The notes: generated by a model not told the origin, from the sequence alone. Positions 7,915-18,470 are shown, counted from the first letter of the stretch. The stretch: 64,000 bases of DNA from Deltaproteobacteria bacterium HGW-Deltaproteobacteria-15 (GCA_002840535.1 PHBH01000010.1:186001-250000), one strand, 5' to 3'. Numbers and translations: made by a program.

Positions 7915-9230
7915 GGCCGGACCTCTTTCACCAGAGCATCCATGTCCTCCCGGGTCTTTGTCTCCGTAACACAGATGAGGTAATGGTCGACAAGTTCAGG
8001 ATAGTATTTGGAGAGGGGAATGCCCGGGACGATTCCATTTTTCAAAAGTCGCTTGTACTCGCTTTCGAATCCCGGGGGGAATTCCACTGCGAATTCATGA
8101 AAGGTGGGGCTTTGAAAAGCGACTCTGAGCCCGGCTTTCTGGAGCTCCCTTTTGAGATATTCGCTCTTGTCATGGTTGAGGAGAGCCAGTTCACGCATGC
8201 CGCTGCCGCCGAGACAGGACATGTACATGGCTGCGGTCAGGGCGCAGAGGCTGTTATTGGTGCAGATGTTGGAGGTGGCCTTCTCCCGCCGGATGTGCTG
8301 TTCCCGTGTTGCAAGGGTGAGAACAAATCCTCTCCTTCCATCGGCATCCACGGTTTCGCCCACCAGACGACCGGGCATGCTCCGGACGTGTTTCATCCTT
8401 CCTGCAAAGATCCCGAGTCCCGGCCCTCCGAAGGACTGGGAAATGCCGAAACTCTGGCCCTCGCCGCAGGCGATGTCCGCCCCCTGAAGCCCGGGATTCT
8501 TGAGGATTCCATAGGCAAGGGGCTCGGTGAATGAACCGATAAAAAGAGCCTCTTTATCGTGGGCCGAAGCGGAGGCAGTGCCGAGATCTTCGATGCAGCC
8601 GAAGAAATTCGGAGATTGAAGCGCTAGAGCTGCCAAAGAGTCCATAGCATCCAGGGAGGAGAGATCGGTTGTTCCACTGGAATCATATGGAAGTTCGATG
8701 AACTCATACCCTGAAGGTTGGAGATATGTCCTTGCAACCTGCCGGTAATGGGGGTGAACCGCCCGTGAAACGGCAACCCTCTTTTTCCCGGTGATTCGAA
8801 CGGCCATGAGCAGGGCTTCAGCAAGGGCTGATGCTCCATCGTAAAGGGACGCGTTGGCTACCTCCATCCCCAGGAGCCGGCAAACGAGGGTTTGATATTC
8901 GTAAATACCCTGCAGGGTTCCCTGGCTTATCTCCGGCTGATAAGGGGTATAGGATGTCACAAATTCGGAACGGCCAGCAAGACTGGTGACAACGTGTGGA
9001 ATGAAATGCTCGTAGCTGCCCGCACCCACAAAGACCTTTCTTTCCGAATTTTCCGAGAGGGAAGCCAGCCGGCTGTTCAGGTCCCATTCCGTCAATGGAC
9101 CGGGGAGGTCCATGCCTTGCGGGCGGCGGCAACAGGAGGGTACTGTCGAGAAGAGATCATCGATACTCGCCGCGCCGATCTCCTGCAACATTGCGTCGAT
9201 GTCCGCGCTTGTATGCGGAAGATAGCGCAT
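7911..9230 (-). CDS. gcvPA: Glycine dehydrogenase (decarboxylating) subunit 1
   Basis: MRYLPHTSADIDAMLQEIG, SYTPYQPEISQGTLQGIYEYQT, GGPGLGIFA; 4-nt overlap with gcvPB. Confidence 0.95.
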   Translation of the reverse strand: MRYLPHTSADIDAMLQEIGAASIDDLFSTVPSCCRRPQGMDLPGPLTEWDLNSRLASLSENSERKVFVGAGSYEHFIPHVVTSLAGRSEFVTSYTPYQPEISQGTLQGIYEYQTLVCRLLGMEVANASLYDGASALAEALLMAVRITGKKRVAVSRAVHPHYRQVARTYLQPSGYEFIELPYDSSGTTDLSSLDAMDSLAALALQSPNFFGCIEDLGTASASAHDKEALFIGSFTEPLAYGILKNPGLQGADIACGEGQSFGISQSFGGPGLGIFAGRMKHVRSMPGRLVGETVDADGRRGFVLTLATREQHIRREKATSNICTNNSLCALTAAMYMSCLGGSGMRELALLNHDKSEYLKRELQKAGLRVAFQSPTFHEFAVEFPPGFESEYKRLLKNGIVPGIPLSKYYPELVDHYLICVTETKTREDMDALVKEVRP

Positions 9231-9635
9231 TTACTTCTTTCCCCTGATCATCTCGAGATAACCGCTCTTGCTCAAAAGGCTATCGAACTCAGCGGGTTTC
9301 TCCGGTTTGATTTCGACCATCCATCCTTTTTCATACGGATCGCTGTTGACGAGTTCGGGAGAGGCTTCAAGCAATTCATTCACCGCAAGGATCTCGCCGC
9401 TCAAGGGCATGTACAGCTCGGCCACTGTCTTCACCGACTCCACGGTTCCGAACTGCTGTTTTGCCGGTAACGTGTCCCCCACTCTCGGCAGCTCAACGAA
9501 TACGATATCCCCCAACTGATCCTGCGCGAAATCCGTGATTCCTATCCTGAAGCCGTTGCCCTGAGGCTTCGCCCATTCATGATCTTCCGTGTATCGCTGG
9601 TCATCGGGCAGAATCAATTCATCGATTTCCTTCAT
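9231..9635 (-). CDS. gcvH: Glycine cleavage system H protein
   Basis: YTEDHEWAKPQG, GDIVFVELPRVGDTL, GTVESVKTVAELYMPLSGEI (lipoyl Lys), NSDPYEKGWMVEI. Confidence 0.95.
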   Translation of the reverse strand: MKEIDELILPDDQRYTEDHEWAKPQGNGFRIGITDFAQDQLGDIVFVELPRVGDTLPAKQQFGTVESVKTVAELYMPLSGEILAVNELLEASPELVNSDPYEKGWMVEIKPEKPAEFDSLLSKSGYLEMIRGKK

Positions 9636-9675
9636 ATCATTTCTCCTTCTGAAGTTGGAATAGCGGAAGAATGAT

Positions 9676-11085
9676 TCAGGTTTTGGTCCTGATATGTTCA
9701 ATGGCCTTTTCGATACGCTCCAGAACCTTTTCTCTGCCCAGGATCTCCATCACCTCGAAAAGGCCCGGGCTGGCGCTCTTCCCGGTGAGAGCCACCCTCA
9801 GCGGCTGGGCTATGCTGCCCAGCTTTATCTGTTTTTCCTCCATGAAATGGACAAAGGTCTCTTCCAATCCCTTTTGGCTGAAGTCACCCGCCTCCTGCAA
9901 CCGGACCTTGATCTCTGAAAGGAGCTGGAGGACTTCCGGCTTCAGGAACTTGCTGTCGGCTTTGGGCTCGTAACAGATATCCTCCTCAAAATAGAAACGA
10001 CTGCTTTCGGCCATCTCCACCAGAGTCTTGCTCCTTGCCTTCAGGGTCTCCACAGCCTGCTCCACCTTCCGCCTGTCGAGGTCCTTGTGACCCAGGTTTG
10101 CCAAAAAGGGCACGAGAAGGTCCGCCAGGTAAGATGCAGGGGATTCGCGAATGTACTGCGCATTCATATCCAGCAGTTTTTCCATGTTGAAGATGCCTGC
10201 AGATTTCCCGACTCCATCCAGGGAGAATTTCTCTATCAGCTCTTCACGCGAGAACTTCTCCTGGTCTCCGTATGACCATCCGATCCTGACCAGTGCATTC
10301 AACAGGGCTTGTGGAAGGAAGCCCAGATCCCTGTAGGCGAGAACGGATGTGGCACCGTGGCGTTTGCTCAGCCGCGTCCTGTCGGACCCAAGGATCATCG
10401 GCACATGGGCGTAAAACGGCAGGACCTCTCCAAGGGCTTGATAGATCATGACCTGACGCGGTGTGTTGTTGACATGATCGTCCCCCCTGACCACATGGGT
10501 GACACCCATGGTGATGTCATCGATCACCACGGCCAGATGATAGGTGGGGGTTCCATCGGACCGGAGCAGCACCAGGTCATCCAGTTCCGCATTGTCGAAC
10601 GCCACCGATCCTTTCACGAGATCCTGGAACACGGTCTTGCCGACCTCCGGAGACTTCAACCTCACCACCGAGCCGGCTGCCTTCCCCAGACCGAGATTGC
10701 GGCATCTGCCGTCGTACTTGGGCTTGAGCCCTTTGGCCTTGGCCTCCTGCCGCCGCACTTCCAGCTCCTGCGGCGTGCAGCAGCAAAAATAGGCTTTGCC
10801 GGACGACAGGAGTCTCTCTACATACTCTCGATAGAGGGGGTAACGCTGTGACTGGAAAAAAGGGCCTTCGTCCCAGTCCATCCCGAGCCATTGAAGCGAC
10901 TCGATGATGGCCCGAGTCGCCTCCTCGGTTGACCTGGCGACATCCGTGTCCTCAATCCTGAGGATGAATTTCCCGCCGTTCTTTCTTGCAAAGAGCCAAT
11001 TAAAAAGGGCCGTTCTGGCCCCTCCGATGTGAAGATAGCCTGTGGGGCTCGGTGGAAATCGTGTGACGATTTTCAGATTGCTCAT
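9676..11085 (-). CDS. gltX: Glutamyl-tRNA synthetase
   Basis: TRFPPSPTGYLHIGGARTALFNWLFAR, LRIEDTD, DRTRLSKRHGATSV. Confidence 0.95.
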   Translation of the reverse strand: MSNLKIVTRFPPSPTGYLHIGGARTALFNWLFARKNGGKFILRIEDTDVARSTEEATRAIIESLQWLGMDWDEGPFFQSQRYPLYREYVERLLSSGKAYFCCCTPQELEVRRQEAKAKGLKPKYDGRCRNLGLGKAAGSVVRLKSPEVGKTVFQDLVKGSVAFDNAELDDLVLLRSDGTPTYHLAVVIDDITMGVTHVVRGDDHVNNTPRQVMIYQALGEVLPFYAHVPMILGSDRTRLSKRHGATSVLAYRDLGFLPQALLNALVRIGWSYGDQEKFSREELIEKFSLDGVGKSAGIFNMEKLLDMNAQYIRESPASYLADLLVPFLANLGHKDLDRRKVEQAVETLKARSKTLVEMAESSRFYFEEDICYEPKADSKFLKPEVLQLLSEIKVRLQEAGDFSQKGLEETFVHFMEEKQIKLGSIAQPLRVALTGKSASPGLFEVMEILGREKVLERIEKAIEHIRTKT

Positions 11086-11392
11086 CAGCCAGAGAATGCC
11101 TCCATGAACGGTGTTTAAAAAAATAACAACACCTTATCATACAGGGAACGAGAATGCTAGATCCCATTATGCCCTGTACAGAGGGACGGAGCAGCAGCTC
11201 GAGCAAGTGCCGGAGCATCAGAAAGGCGAGGGTCGGGTTACAGGAATCGGGAGACAGCAAAACCAAAGAGCCCGCGGTCAGGGGGGCGGTCAATCCAAGA
11301 CCCAGCAAAGACAAGGCAACTCACAGAAACAGCGGTAAATCAGTCTCACTCGCTGACAGGGGGGCAAGCCCTACTCGTCAGCTTTATCGGCC

Positions 11393-12721
11393 TCATTCTG
11401 TCGGATCGCCAAGCTTTCGGCTCGCCTCCAGATATCGTTCTTCCACCGCCTTGCGGTCCTCTTTTTCCGGCAAACCGTCGTGAGCCCCGCGGACTGTCAT
11501 TTCCGCATGCCGCCAGAGGGACTCGCGGTCGTTCGGCCGGCTGGCAAACCCGGCAATGAGTGTGATCGTTTCCAGCAACCGGATGGTCACCGAAACATTT
11601 GTACGCGCCGACTGCCGGATCTGGTTTAGTGCGGCGTCGGCAACGCCTTTGAACGTGACTGGAACCGCAACCACTCGCAGACGGCCATGCTCGTCCAGGC
11701 GATAAGGGGAGGGCATTTCTCTCTGGGCCAGGCGACACAATGCGGACCCGAGTCGATCAACACATGCGATCGCAGTGAACGGGTCGTTGATGCCGGGCGA
11801 GAGGGCTCGCACCGCGACCTCGACCAGCTGGTTGACGGAGAACTCCACGTCCTGGACAGGGGTGCGGTGGCTGCCCAGGATGAATGCGTCACGGATCTTG
11901 CCCTCAAATCGTTCGGTGACACGGTCCACCGGCCAGACCCGGACCAGCGGGCTTCCAGCTACCACATACCGGCCGGGTCGCTGTTCCACCCGGAGGAGCA
12001 TGTCCTCTTGCACGGCCAGTTCCATCAGAGCATCCGGATCGATGAGCTGAAGGTATCCGTCCTCGAGCGCGTAGACCGGAAGCGCTTCCCGATCAAAAGG
12101 TTCGGGAAAACAAGGCTCGGGCGGTTCCGCAGTATGCCTGAGATTTTCTTCTCCGATCTTTTCGGGAAACAAGCGATCAATCCTCTGGGTCAACTCCTCT
12201 GCTACCCTGGCAACCACCTCGTCGGCTTGGATGGAAACGGCAATATGATGGATGAAGTAAATCAACAACGCTAAGCACACCAACGCAAAGAGCACGCCGA
12301 GCGAGACCGACAGGTGAGGGACGAATGAGCCCGCATTTTCCCCGCGAATCGACCGGAGGACGAGCAGGCAGTACAAGAAAGTGGAGACGAAAGAGCCGAT
12401 CACTACCTGGGTTGTGGTGTCGCGTCTGAAATTGCGGAGCAGGCGTGGGCCGAACTGAGAAGAGGCGAGGGTCAAGGCAACCAGAGTGAGAGAGAAAACA
12501 ACCCCGGCAGTGGTGATCATCGAACCGGCAATGGTCCCCAGGATAGTTCTCGCACCCTCAGCGCTGCCGGTGTAGATCCATCCCTGCGCCCACTCCTCCG
12601 ACATGGCCTCATCCAAGGCGATGGTAGAGAAGGCGGCTACCGCCACCACCCCGACCAGAATCGAGGGGAGAAACCAAAAACTGGAACGGAGGCGATCCCA
12701 GTTTTTATAGACGTGAGTCAT
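11393..12721 (-). CDS. DUF2254-family membrane protein
   Basis: N-terminal TM segments, GSMITTAGVVFSLTLVALTLASSQFGPRLLRNF, LSPGINDPFTAIACVDRL; start MTHVYKNWDRL. Confidence 0.8.
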   Translation of the reverse strand: MTHVYKNWDRLRSSFWFLPSILVGVVAVAAFSTIALDEAMSEEWAQGWIYTGSAEGARTILGTIAGSMITTAGVVFSLTLVALTLASSQFGPRLLRNFRRDTTTQVVIGSFVSTFLYCLLVLRSIRGENAGSFVPHLSVSLGVLFALVCLALLIYFIHHIAVSIQADEVVARVAEELTQRIDRLFPEKIGEENLRHTAEPPEPCFPEPFDREALPVYALEDGYLQLIDPDALMELAVQEDMLLRVEQRPGRYVVAGSPLVRVWPVDRVTERFEGKIRDAFILGSHRTPVQDVEFSVNQLVEVAVRALSPGINDPFTAIACVDRLGSALCRLAQREMPSPYRLDEHGRLRVVAVPVTFKGVADAALNQIRQSARTNVSVTIRLLETITLIAGFASRPNDRESLWRHAEMTVRGAHDGLPEKEDRKAVEERYLEASRKLGDPTE

Positions 12722-13328
12722 CACGACGATCACCTCTCCTGCTGGTTCATGGAACGATATTCTTCTTTCAAGACTGCGGACTCTCGTCTGAGATTTTCGT
12801 AGAATGTAGTGCTGCAGGATGCAAAGTCCTATGAGTTGAAAGGCTGAAAAGACAATGATTCTCAACGTATTATCTTTTCCCGATACGGGCGCGGTGGGGT
12901 CGCATCGTTTCGCGATCCAAGGGCCGGTCAAAACATCCCCTCTGATACTCTAGCGAAACGAGTATTCGAACGTGACGCGAGCAGCCCGCTTGGCTGGCGG
13001 AAGCATACATCCCACAATAAAGGAACAGGACCTGGAACTACGTTTGGCCCAAGGCGATTATGCGTGTTTTCCCTCCTTTCCCCTTCTCCAAAAGTTCCTA
13101 ATATTACGCAGGAAGACTGGTATTTTCAGAAAGGAAGCTTATCGGTGAGGAGGGGCGAGCACTCCGCCAGGGAATCCTTCACATCAAACCCCATCTATTG
13201 ATCCGGAGAATATCGTCACTCCTGCACCGGAAGGGGTGCAAGGCAGTGGTGGCCTTAGAGCCGTTGGTCGTGACCGCCGATCAATCCCACCGGACACACG
13301 GTAAGCCCCCAAAGAAGGAGAAACATCC

Positions 13329-13781
13329 ATGAACATGTACGCGAGATTCGGCGCAATGATAGCGACCTCAACCGTCGTCATGCTGGGGCTGATGTATCTA
13401 AACACTTACCAACCGGACCATGTGTTCTTCAGTGAAACACGAACCTACATGGCACTCGTGATGGGAGCGACCATGGCCGTTATCATGCTGGGTTTCATGC
13501 TGAAGATGCTCACCAACCGGCCTGTGAACATCGGCATCTTCATCGGCAGCGCCGTCATATTCTCCCTCGCACTCTGGCTCGTCCGCAGCCAAACAACCAT
13601 CGAGGATGTGTCTTACATGAAGGCAATGATTCCTCACCATTCGATTGCTATCCTAACGAGCGAACGCGCCAATATCACGGATCCGCGTGTCAGGAAACTT
13701 GCCGATCAAATCATCGAGAGCCAGCGCAAGGAAATCCTCGAGATGAAGACGCTTATCCAAGACCTTGAAGCCAAACGATAG
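13329..13781 (+). CDS. Membrane protein with three N-terminal TM helices and a short DUF305-like C-terminal domain
   Basis: SYMKAMIPHHSIAILTSERANI...RKLADQIIESQRKEILEMK. Confidence 0.75.
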   Translation: MNMYARFGAMIATSTVVMLGLMYLNTYQPDHVFFSETRTYMALVMGATMAVIMLGFMLKMLTNRPVNIGIFIGSAVIFSLALWLVRSQTTIEDVSYMKAMIPHHSIAILTSERANITDPRVRKLADQIIESQRKEILEMKTLIQDLEAKR

Positions 13782-13904
13782 CAGCAAACAATTACTGGTG
13801 CCGGGAGCCGATCTCTCAGTGTCGGTATACACGCCAACGGCATCCTGCGGACAGCGGCGGTGATGCCGAACGTTGGTCTTTGAACGGCCGATTGGAGGTG
13901 TGGT

Positions 13905-14447
13905 TTGGAACGCATGTTTTTTGAGGGATGGGCCGTGCTTCTCCGTACGGCGGCGATCGGGATTCTCGCGTATTTTGGCCTGATTGTTTTCCTCCGGGTG
14001 ACCGGCAAGAGGACCCTATCGAAGATGAATGCGTTTGATTTCATCGTTACCGTAGCCCTAGGCTCAACGCTCGCCACCATCTTGCTCAGCAAGGACGTTA
14101 CACTTGTGCAGGGTGCCCTGGCTCTCGCCCTGCTGGTAAGCCTGCAGTTCGTCATTACGTGGTCAAGCGTTCGGATTCGGTGGATCCGCCAGTTGGTCAC
14201 AGGAGAGCCATCATTGCTTCTGTTTCACGGGGAGTTCCTACATGAATCCATGCGGCGGGAGCGGGTCACGGAGGACGAGATCCGCTCCGCCGTGCGATCT
14301 GCCGGTATGGCGGCCATAGCAGATGTCGAAGCGGTGGTGTTGGAGACGGACGGATCGTTCAGCATCGTCCGGCGAAGCGGTGGTTTCGCCTGTACAAGTC
14401 TCACTGGAGTCAAAAGGCCAAGCCATAGCAATGGTCCGGCTCCATGA
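13905..14447 (+). CDS. DUF421/YetF-family membrane protein
   Basis: FLRVTGKRTLSKMNAFDFIVTVALGSTLATILLSKDVTL, EDEIRSAVRSAGMAAIADVEAVVLETDGSFSIV. Confidence 0.85.
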   Translation: MERMFFEGWAVLLRTAAIGILAYFGLIVFLRVTGKRTLSKMNAFDFIVTVALGSTLATILLSKDVTLVQGALALALLVSLQFVITWSSVRIRWIRQLVTGEPSLLLFHGEFLHESMRRERVTEDEIRSAVRSAGMAAIADVEAVVLETDGSFSIVRRSGGFACTSLTGVKRPSHSNGPAP

Positions 14448-14503
14448 GCAGGGCTGATAAGGACGGATGATCCTCGCCAGGTTCTGAAACAGGAGCAGAA
14501 AAA

Positions 14504-14629
14504 ATGATCAGGATCGCAGGTTTCATGCTTATCTCTGTTTCTCTCCTTTACAGGCTCTTTCGAAGGAGAATCAACAGATCAACCCCCTCAATTACCGATT
14601 TCCCCCCACACCTTCTTGGAGGACCTTGA
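14504..14629 (+). CDS. Possible 41-aa small hydrophobic protein
   Basis: MIRIAGFMLISVSLLYRLFRRRINRSTPSITDFPPHLLGGP*, preceded by AGGAGCAGAAAAA; not in ORF track. Confidence 0.3.
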   Translation: MIRIAGFMLISVSLLYRLFRRRINRSTPSITDFPPHLLGGP

Positions 14630-14674
14630 TTTACACTACAACCAGGCGAGAGCCGCCGGAGGCAACCAACTTCC

Positions 14675-15742
14675 GTGAACCGGATAAGAAACGAAGATTC
14701 GTCCCTGCATTTTACCCGAAAAGTCCTGATCACAGTGGGTACGACAATCCCGATCGTTCTCCTGCTCCTGGTCTCGGGCTATGTCGCCCAAATGCTCGTC
14801 TTGATCTTCGCAGGCATTCTTCTCGCCATTCTGTTGAAGGGCCTGGCCGAACTTTTACGCCGGCTCACCGGCCTTTCAAATGGATGGTCTGTGGGAATCG
14901 TTTTGTTGCTTATTGCCGTTTTGATGGTCCTGACTGTTTGGATCTCGTCTCCCCCGATTGCCGCTCAGGTCAGCCAGCTCTCAGAAGAGTTGCCCAAGGC
15001 CGCAAGCCAGATCCTGGACAACATCCGAAAACATCCCTGGGGAGAGAGGCTGCTGAGGCAAGCGCCCGGCATGAACGAGCTGGGAGAGCACCTTGGCAGC
15101 TTTTACCGCCAGGTGAGCAACGTATTTCGGCTGACCCTTGGAGCGGCAGGTTCTCTTATCCTCGTGCTTTTCGTCGGGCTCTATCTCGCCTTCGAACCGC
15201 AACTCTACATCGATGGGGTCATCAGGTTGTTTCCCGTATCTCATAGACCAAGGGCCAAGGAAGTCCTCGAATCGCTCGGCGAATCCCTTCGGTGGTGGCT
15301 GGTGGGGAGATTCGTTTCCATGGCTATCATTGGTCTGATGACAGCACTCGGCCTTTGGATTTTGGGAATCCGCCTGGCCTTCATCCTGGGAATTTTTGCA
15401 GCCATACTGACCTTCGTTCCCTATGTCGGCCCGGTAATATCGGCGGTTCCTGCGATCCTGCTCGGTACGCTGAGCAAGCCTCTCATGGGATTGTATGTAG
15501 CCCTTCTCTATACGGTGATCCAGATAGTGGAGAGTTATATCGTGACGCCGATCGTCCAAAGAAAGGCGGTTTCCCTGCCGCCGGTCTTTACATTGGTCAT
15601 TCAGATTGTTTTCAGTATCCTGATCGGCGTAACCGGTCTCATTGTGGCAACACCGGCGGCGGTTGCGTTACTGGTTCTCGTCAAAATGGTTTATGTCGAA
15701 GGTGTCCTCGAGAATCCTCGCAAAGCTGTGGTTCCGGAGTGA
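14675..15742 (+). CDS. AI-2E family (PerM-like) transporter
   Basis: Multiple TM segments, GLYLAFEPQLYIDGVIRLFPVSHRPRA, VPYVGPVISAVPAILLGTL, IVESYIVTPIVQRKAVSLPPV. Confidence 0.88.
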   Translation: MNRIRNEDSSLHFTRKVLITVGTTIPIVLLLLVSGYVAQMLVLIFAGILLAILLKGLAELLRRLTGLSNGWSVGIVLLLIAVLMVLTVWISSPPIAAQVSQLSEELPKAASQILDNIRKHPWGERLLRQAPGMNELGEHLGSFYRQVSNVFRLTLGAAGSLILVLFVGLYLAFEPQLYIDGVIRLFPVSHRPRAKEVLESLGESLRWWLVGRFVSMAIIGLMTALGLWILGIRLAFILGIFAAILTFVPYVGPVISAVPAILLGTLSKPLMGLYVALLYTVIQIVESYIVTPIVQRKAVSLPPVFTLVIQIVFSILIGVTGLIVATPAAVALLVLVKMVYVEGVLENPRKAVVPE

Positions 15743-15769
15743 GCGTCAGTTCTCCAATGGAGAAGATCT

Positions 15770-17056
15770 GTGTCAATTGATCATTCAACCAAGAGACCGG
15801 GCTACAGGAGAAAACCCCGTTCTACTATGAGGGCTTTCAGGCGACGACCGGTCCCCATCCGGTTGCGCAGACTGCGATACCGTGCTCCGGGCCGTCTCCT
15901 GCGGTCTGCAAGGGGGCGGTTGAAACATTTCCGGGGCGCAACCCTTCTTGCTGTGGCTCTTACAGGACTGCTTCTTCTTCTCATCTCCCCGATCGAAGCG
16001 GAAGTATCTAAGGATATAGAAGGCGAAACATCCCTTGTCGACGAGAGCCAAGATGAGAGCACCCCCGCTCCGGCCGACACAGAAGAAGCGGTAGCAAGGG
16101 TAAATCAGATACTCCAGAGTCTCTATGGCGCATTGCCCAGGCTGCTGGTGGCCATTGCGGTCCTCGTTGCCGCCTGGCTTCTCACCCGGTTGGTCCGCTC
16201 CATCCTCCGCGGTCTGCTGCGGCGATGGGATGGGCTCCATGCCCTTTCTGCGGTCGTCAACGTGGCCGTCTGGTTTCTCGGGGTCGGGATCGCCGTCACC
16301 GTACTGGTCGGGGATATCCGCGCGCTGGTGGGCTCGATCGGTCTCATCGGGCTTGCCCTTTCCTGGGCCCTGCAAAGTCCGATCGAAAGCTTCACGGGGT
16401 GGCTTCTGAATTCTTTCAAGCGATATTATCGGGTGGGGGACCGAATCGCGGTGGGCGAGGTATTCGGGGATGTCTACCGGATCGACTTTCTCACGACTAC
16501 GGTTTGGGAGGTCGGGGGACCCTCCCGGGACGGATTTGTCCATGCCGAACAGCCGACCGGAAGACTGGTTTCTTTTCCGAACAACGCCATACTCACCGGC
16601 ACCATCGTGAATCTTACACGCGACTATCCCTATGTCTGGGACGAATTGAGCACGGGGGTGGGCAACGAATCCGACCTCGGGTACACGATTAAAGTCCTCC
16701 ACGAAGCGGCCCGGACTCTTTTCAGCGATCGCATGGCCGAACCCGCCCGCAGGTATGCAGCCATCCTTTCAGCGGAAGGGCTGGACGGGGCAGTGGCGGA
16801 AGAGCCCCAGGTTTTCGTATCGCCGTCCGAATCCTGGACCGACATCACTGTACGCTATCTTGTCCCCGCCAGGGAGAGGAGAAAATGGAAAAGCGAGCTG
16901 GCATTGCTTGTAGCCCAGGAGATGAACAAGCCCGACCATTCCGGGAGGATCATCCCTGCATATCCTCGAAGGCAAATTCAGTTCATAGGTCCTGATGGAG
17001 CGCCCCACGAATTTGACGTGGTGATTAAAGAAGGTGGTGGGACCTGCGAAGAGTAG
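15770..17056 (+). CDS. Small-conductance mechanosensitive channel (MscS family)
   Basis: SIGLIGLALSWALQSPIESFTGWLLNSFKRYYRVGDRIAVGEVFGDVYRIDFLTTTV, FPNNAILTGTIVNLTRDYPYVWDEL. Confidence 0.88.
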   Translation: MSIDHSTKRPGYRRKPRSTMRAFRRRPVPIRLRRLRYRAPGRLLRSARGRLKHFRGATLLAVALTGLLLLLISPIEAEVSKDIEGETSLVDESQDESTPAPADTEEAVARVNQILQSLYGALPRLLVAIAVLVAAWLLTRLVRSILRGLLRRWDGLHALSAVVNVAVWFLGVGIAVTVLVGDIRALVGSIGLIGLALSWALQSPIESFTGWLLNSFKRYYRVGDRIAVGEVFGDVYRIDFLTTTVWEVGGPSRDGFVHAEQPTGRLVSFPNNAILTGTIVNLTRDYPYVWDELSTGVGNESDLGYTIKVLHEAARTLFSDRMAEPARRYAAILSAEGLDGAVAEEPQVFVSPSESWTDITVRYLVPARERRKWKSELALLVAQEMNKPDHSGRIIPAYPRRQIQFIGPDGAPHEFDVVIKEGGGTCEE

Positions 17057-17070
17057 AGGTGGAGGGTTTA

Positions 17071-17101
17071 CATAGCCCCTCCCTCGGTGGGAGGGGCTAT
17101 G
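17071..17101. terminator. Strong bidirectional hairpin between convergent genes
   Basis: CATAGCCCCTCCC-TCGGT-GGGAGGGGCTATG, 13-bp perfect stem. Confidence 0.75.
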
Positions 17102-17119
17102 GGAGTGGGAACGGAGGAA

Positions 17120-17746
17120 TCAATGGCCGTGCTCAGGCGGTCCCGCACTTTGGCCATGACCATGAACAGCAGGTCCCTTGGACATCTCATCGAGCTTTTC
17201 CACGTAGTGGATGAACCCCACGTATGACTCGACGTACTCTCTGCCCTGTTGGACGCTCTCTTTTGCGTGATGGTTTTTTTGCAGAGCATCCGAGTAAAGC
17301 ATTCGGATGCTGTCGCTGATCTGCGAGGTGATGTGTTGGACGACCTTTTCGACCGATCCGCTCTCAATGGCCTTGTCGGCTGCTTTGATCAGCGGATGTA
17401 TTTCCGAGCCTGCAGGCTTCAACCCGGTGTACGGTTCTCCCTCTCCCTGCCGGTGGAGGCGGACCAGGGTTTCGAAAAAGTATTGGTCTGCAAATTCCCT
17501 CACCTCTTTTCCTGATGCTCTCACAGCGAGTGTCCGCTCAAAGGCCGCTCGGATCTCCTTCTCATGCGGCTCCCTGACCCACATGAGAACGGGGGTAAGA
17601 TCGGACTTTTCAATGGCGACCCTTGCCGCGGAGACCACAGGACCATCCATGGTGTCGCAATGGGCGGCCGATTCCGATGGAATGCTGATGATAAGAGCCA
17701 AAATGAAAATGAGAAAAGCCGATGCTCCAATGCTGTTCTGTTTCAT
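17120..17746 (-). CDS. DUF6448-like secreted protein
   Basis: Signal peptide then AAHCDTMDGPVVSAARVAIEKSDLTPVLMWVREPHEKEIRAAFERTLAVR; His-rich C-terminus HGHGQSAGPPEHGH. Confidence 0.7.
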   Translation of the reverse strand: MKQNSIGASAFLIFILALIISIPSESAAHCDTMDGPVVSAARVAIEKSDLTPVLMWVREPHEKEIRAAFERTLAVRASGKEVREFADQYFFETLVRLHRQGEGEPYTGLKPAGSEIHPLIKAADKAIESGSVEKVVQHITSQISDSIRMLYSDALQKNHHAKESVQQGREYVESYVGFIHYVEKLDEMSKGPAVHGHGQSAGPPEHGH

Positions 17747-17793
17747 GGTTGCTCGCTCCTTTGGTTTAATTGTGATTGAAAAGCTCAACCACC

Positions 17794-18465
17794 TCAATCT
17801 TGTGTGGTTTTTAGCCGAATTCTTCCATCCTCCATTTCGTAGATGGTGTCGAAGACATCGAGCGCGCGATGATCATGGGTCACCACAATCACCGCCCCCT
17901 GCTGCTCATGGGCGACTTTGCTGAAGAGCTCCATTACCTGCCGACCTCTCTGACTGTCCAACGCGGCGGTTGGCTCATCCGCGAGGATGAGGCTCGGGCG
18001 GTTCGCAAGAGCTCTTGCCACTGCAGGGTAATTCGCTGCCCTGTCCGCCATATCCAGGTAACGGAGCAGCTCGATTGCCCTTTTCTTCGCCTTTGGAGCG
18101 AGCCAACCGTTGAGCTCCAGCGCAATCTGCACATTCTCCAGGGCCGACAAGAAGGGGATGAGGTTTGACTTCTGGAATACATAGCCTATGTGGTTCCTTC
18201 GGAATCGGGTGAGATCCGTAAGGCTGCGGGCGCCGTCGATGACAGGGGTGCCATTGATCATGACTTTCCCGGATGTGGGGAGATTGATCAGCCCTACTGA
18301 CGTAAGCAGCGTCGACTTCCCGGCGCCGCTCGGGCCGAGAAGCGCAACCACTTCCCCATGTTTCACCCGGAGTGTGACATCCTCCATGGCGATCACCTGG
18401 GTGTTCCCGCTGCCATAGATCTTGGTGAGACCCTGTGTTTCCACGGCGATTTGATTTTCACTCAT
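17794..18465 (-). CDS. ABC transporter ATP-binding protein (MacB/LolD-like)
   Basis: ALLGPSGAGKSTLL (Walker A), LILADEPTAALDSQRGRQVMELF (Walker B), VVTHDHRAL. Confidence 0.93.
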   Translation of the reverse strand: MSENQIAVETQGLTKIYGSGNTQVIAMEDVTLRVKHGEVVALLGPSGAGKSTLLTSVGLINLPTSGKVMINGTPVIDGARSLTDLTRFRRNHIGYVFQKSNLIPFLSALENVQIALELNGWLAPKAKKRAIELLRYLDMADRAANYPAVARALANRPSLILADEPTAALDSQRGRQVMELFSKVAHEQQGAVIVVTHDHRALDVFDTIYEMEDGRIRLKTTQD

Positions 18466-18470
18466 GTTTC

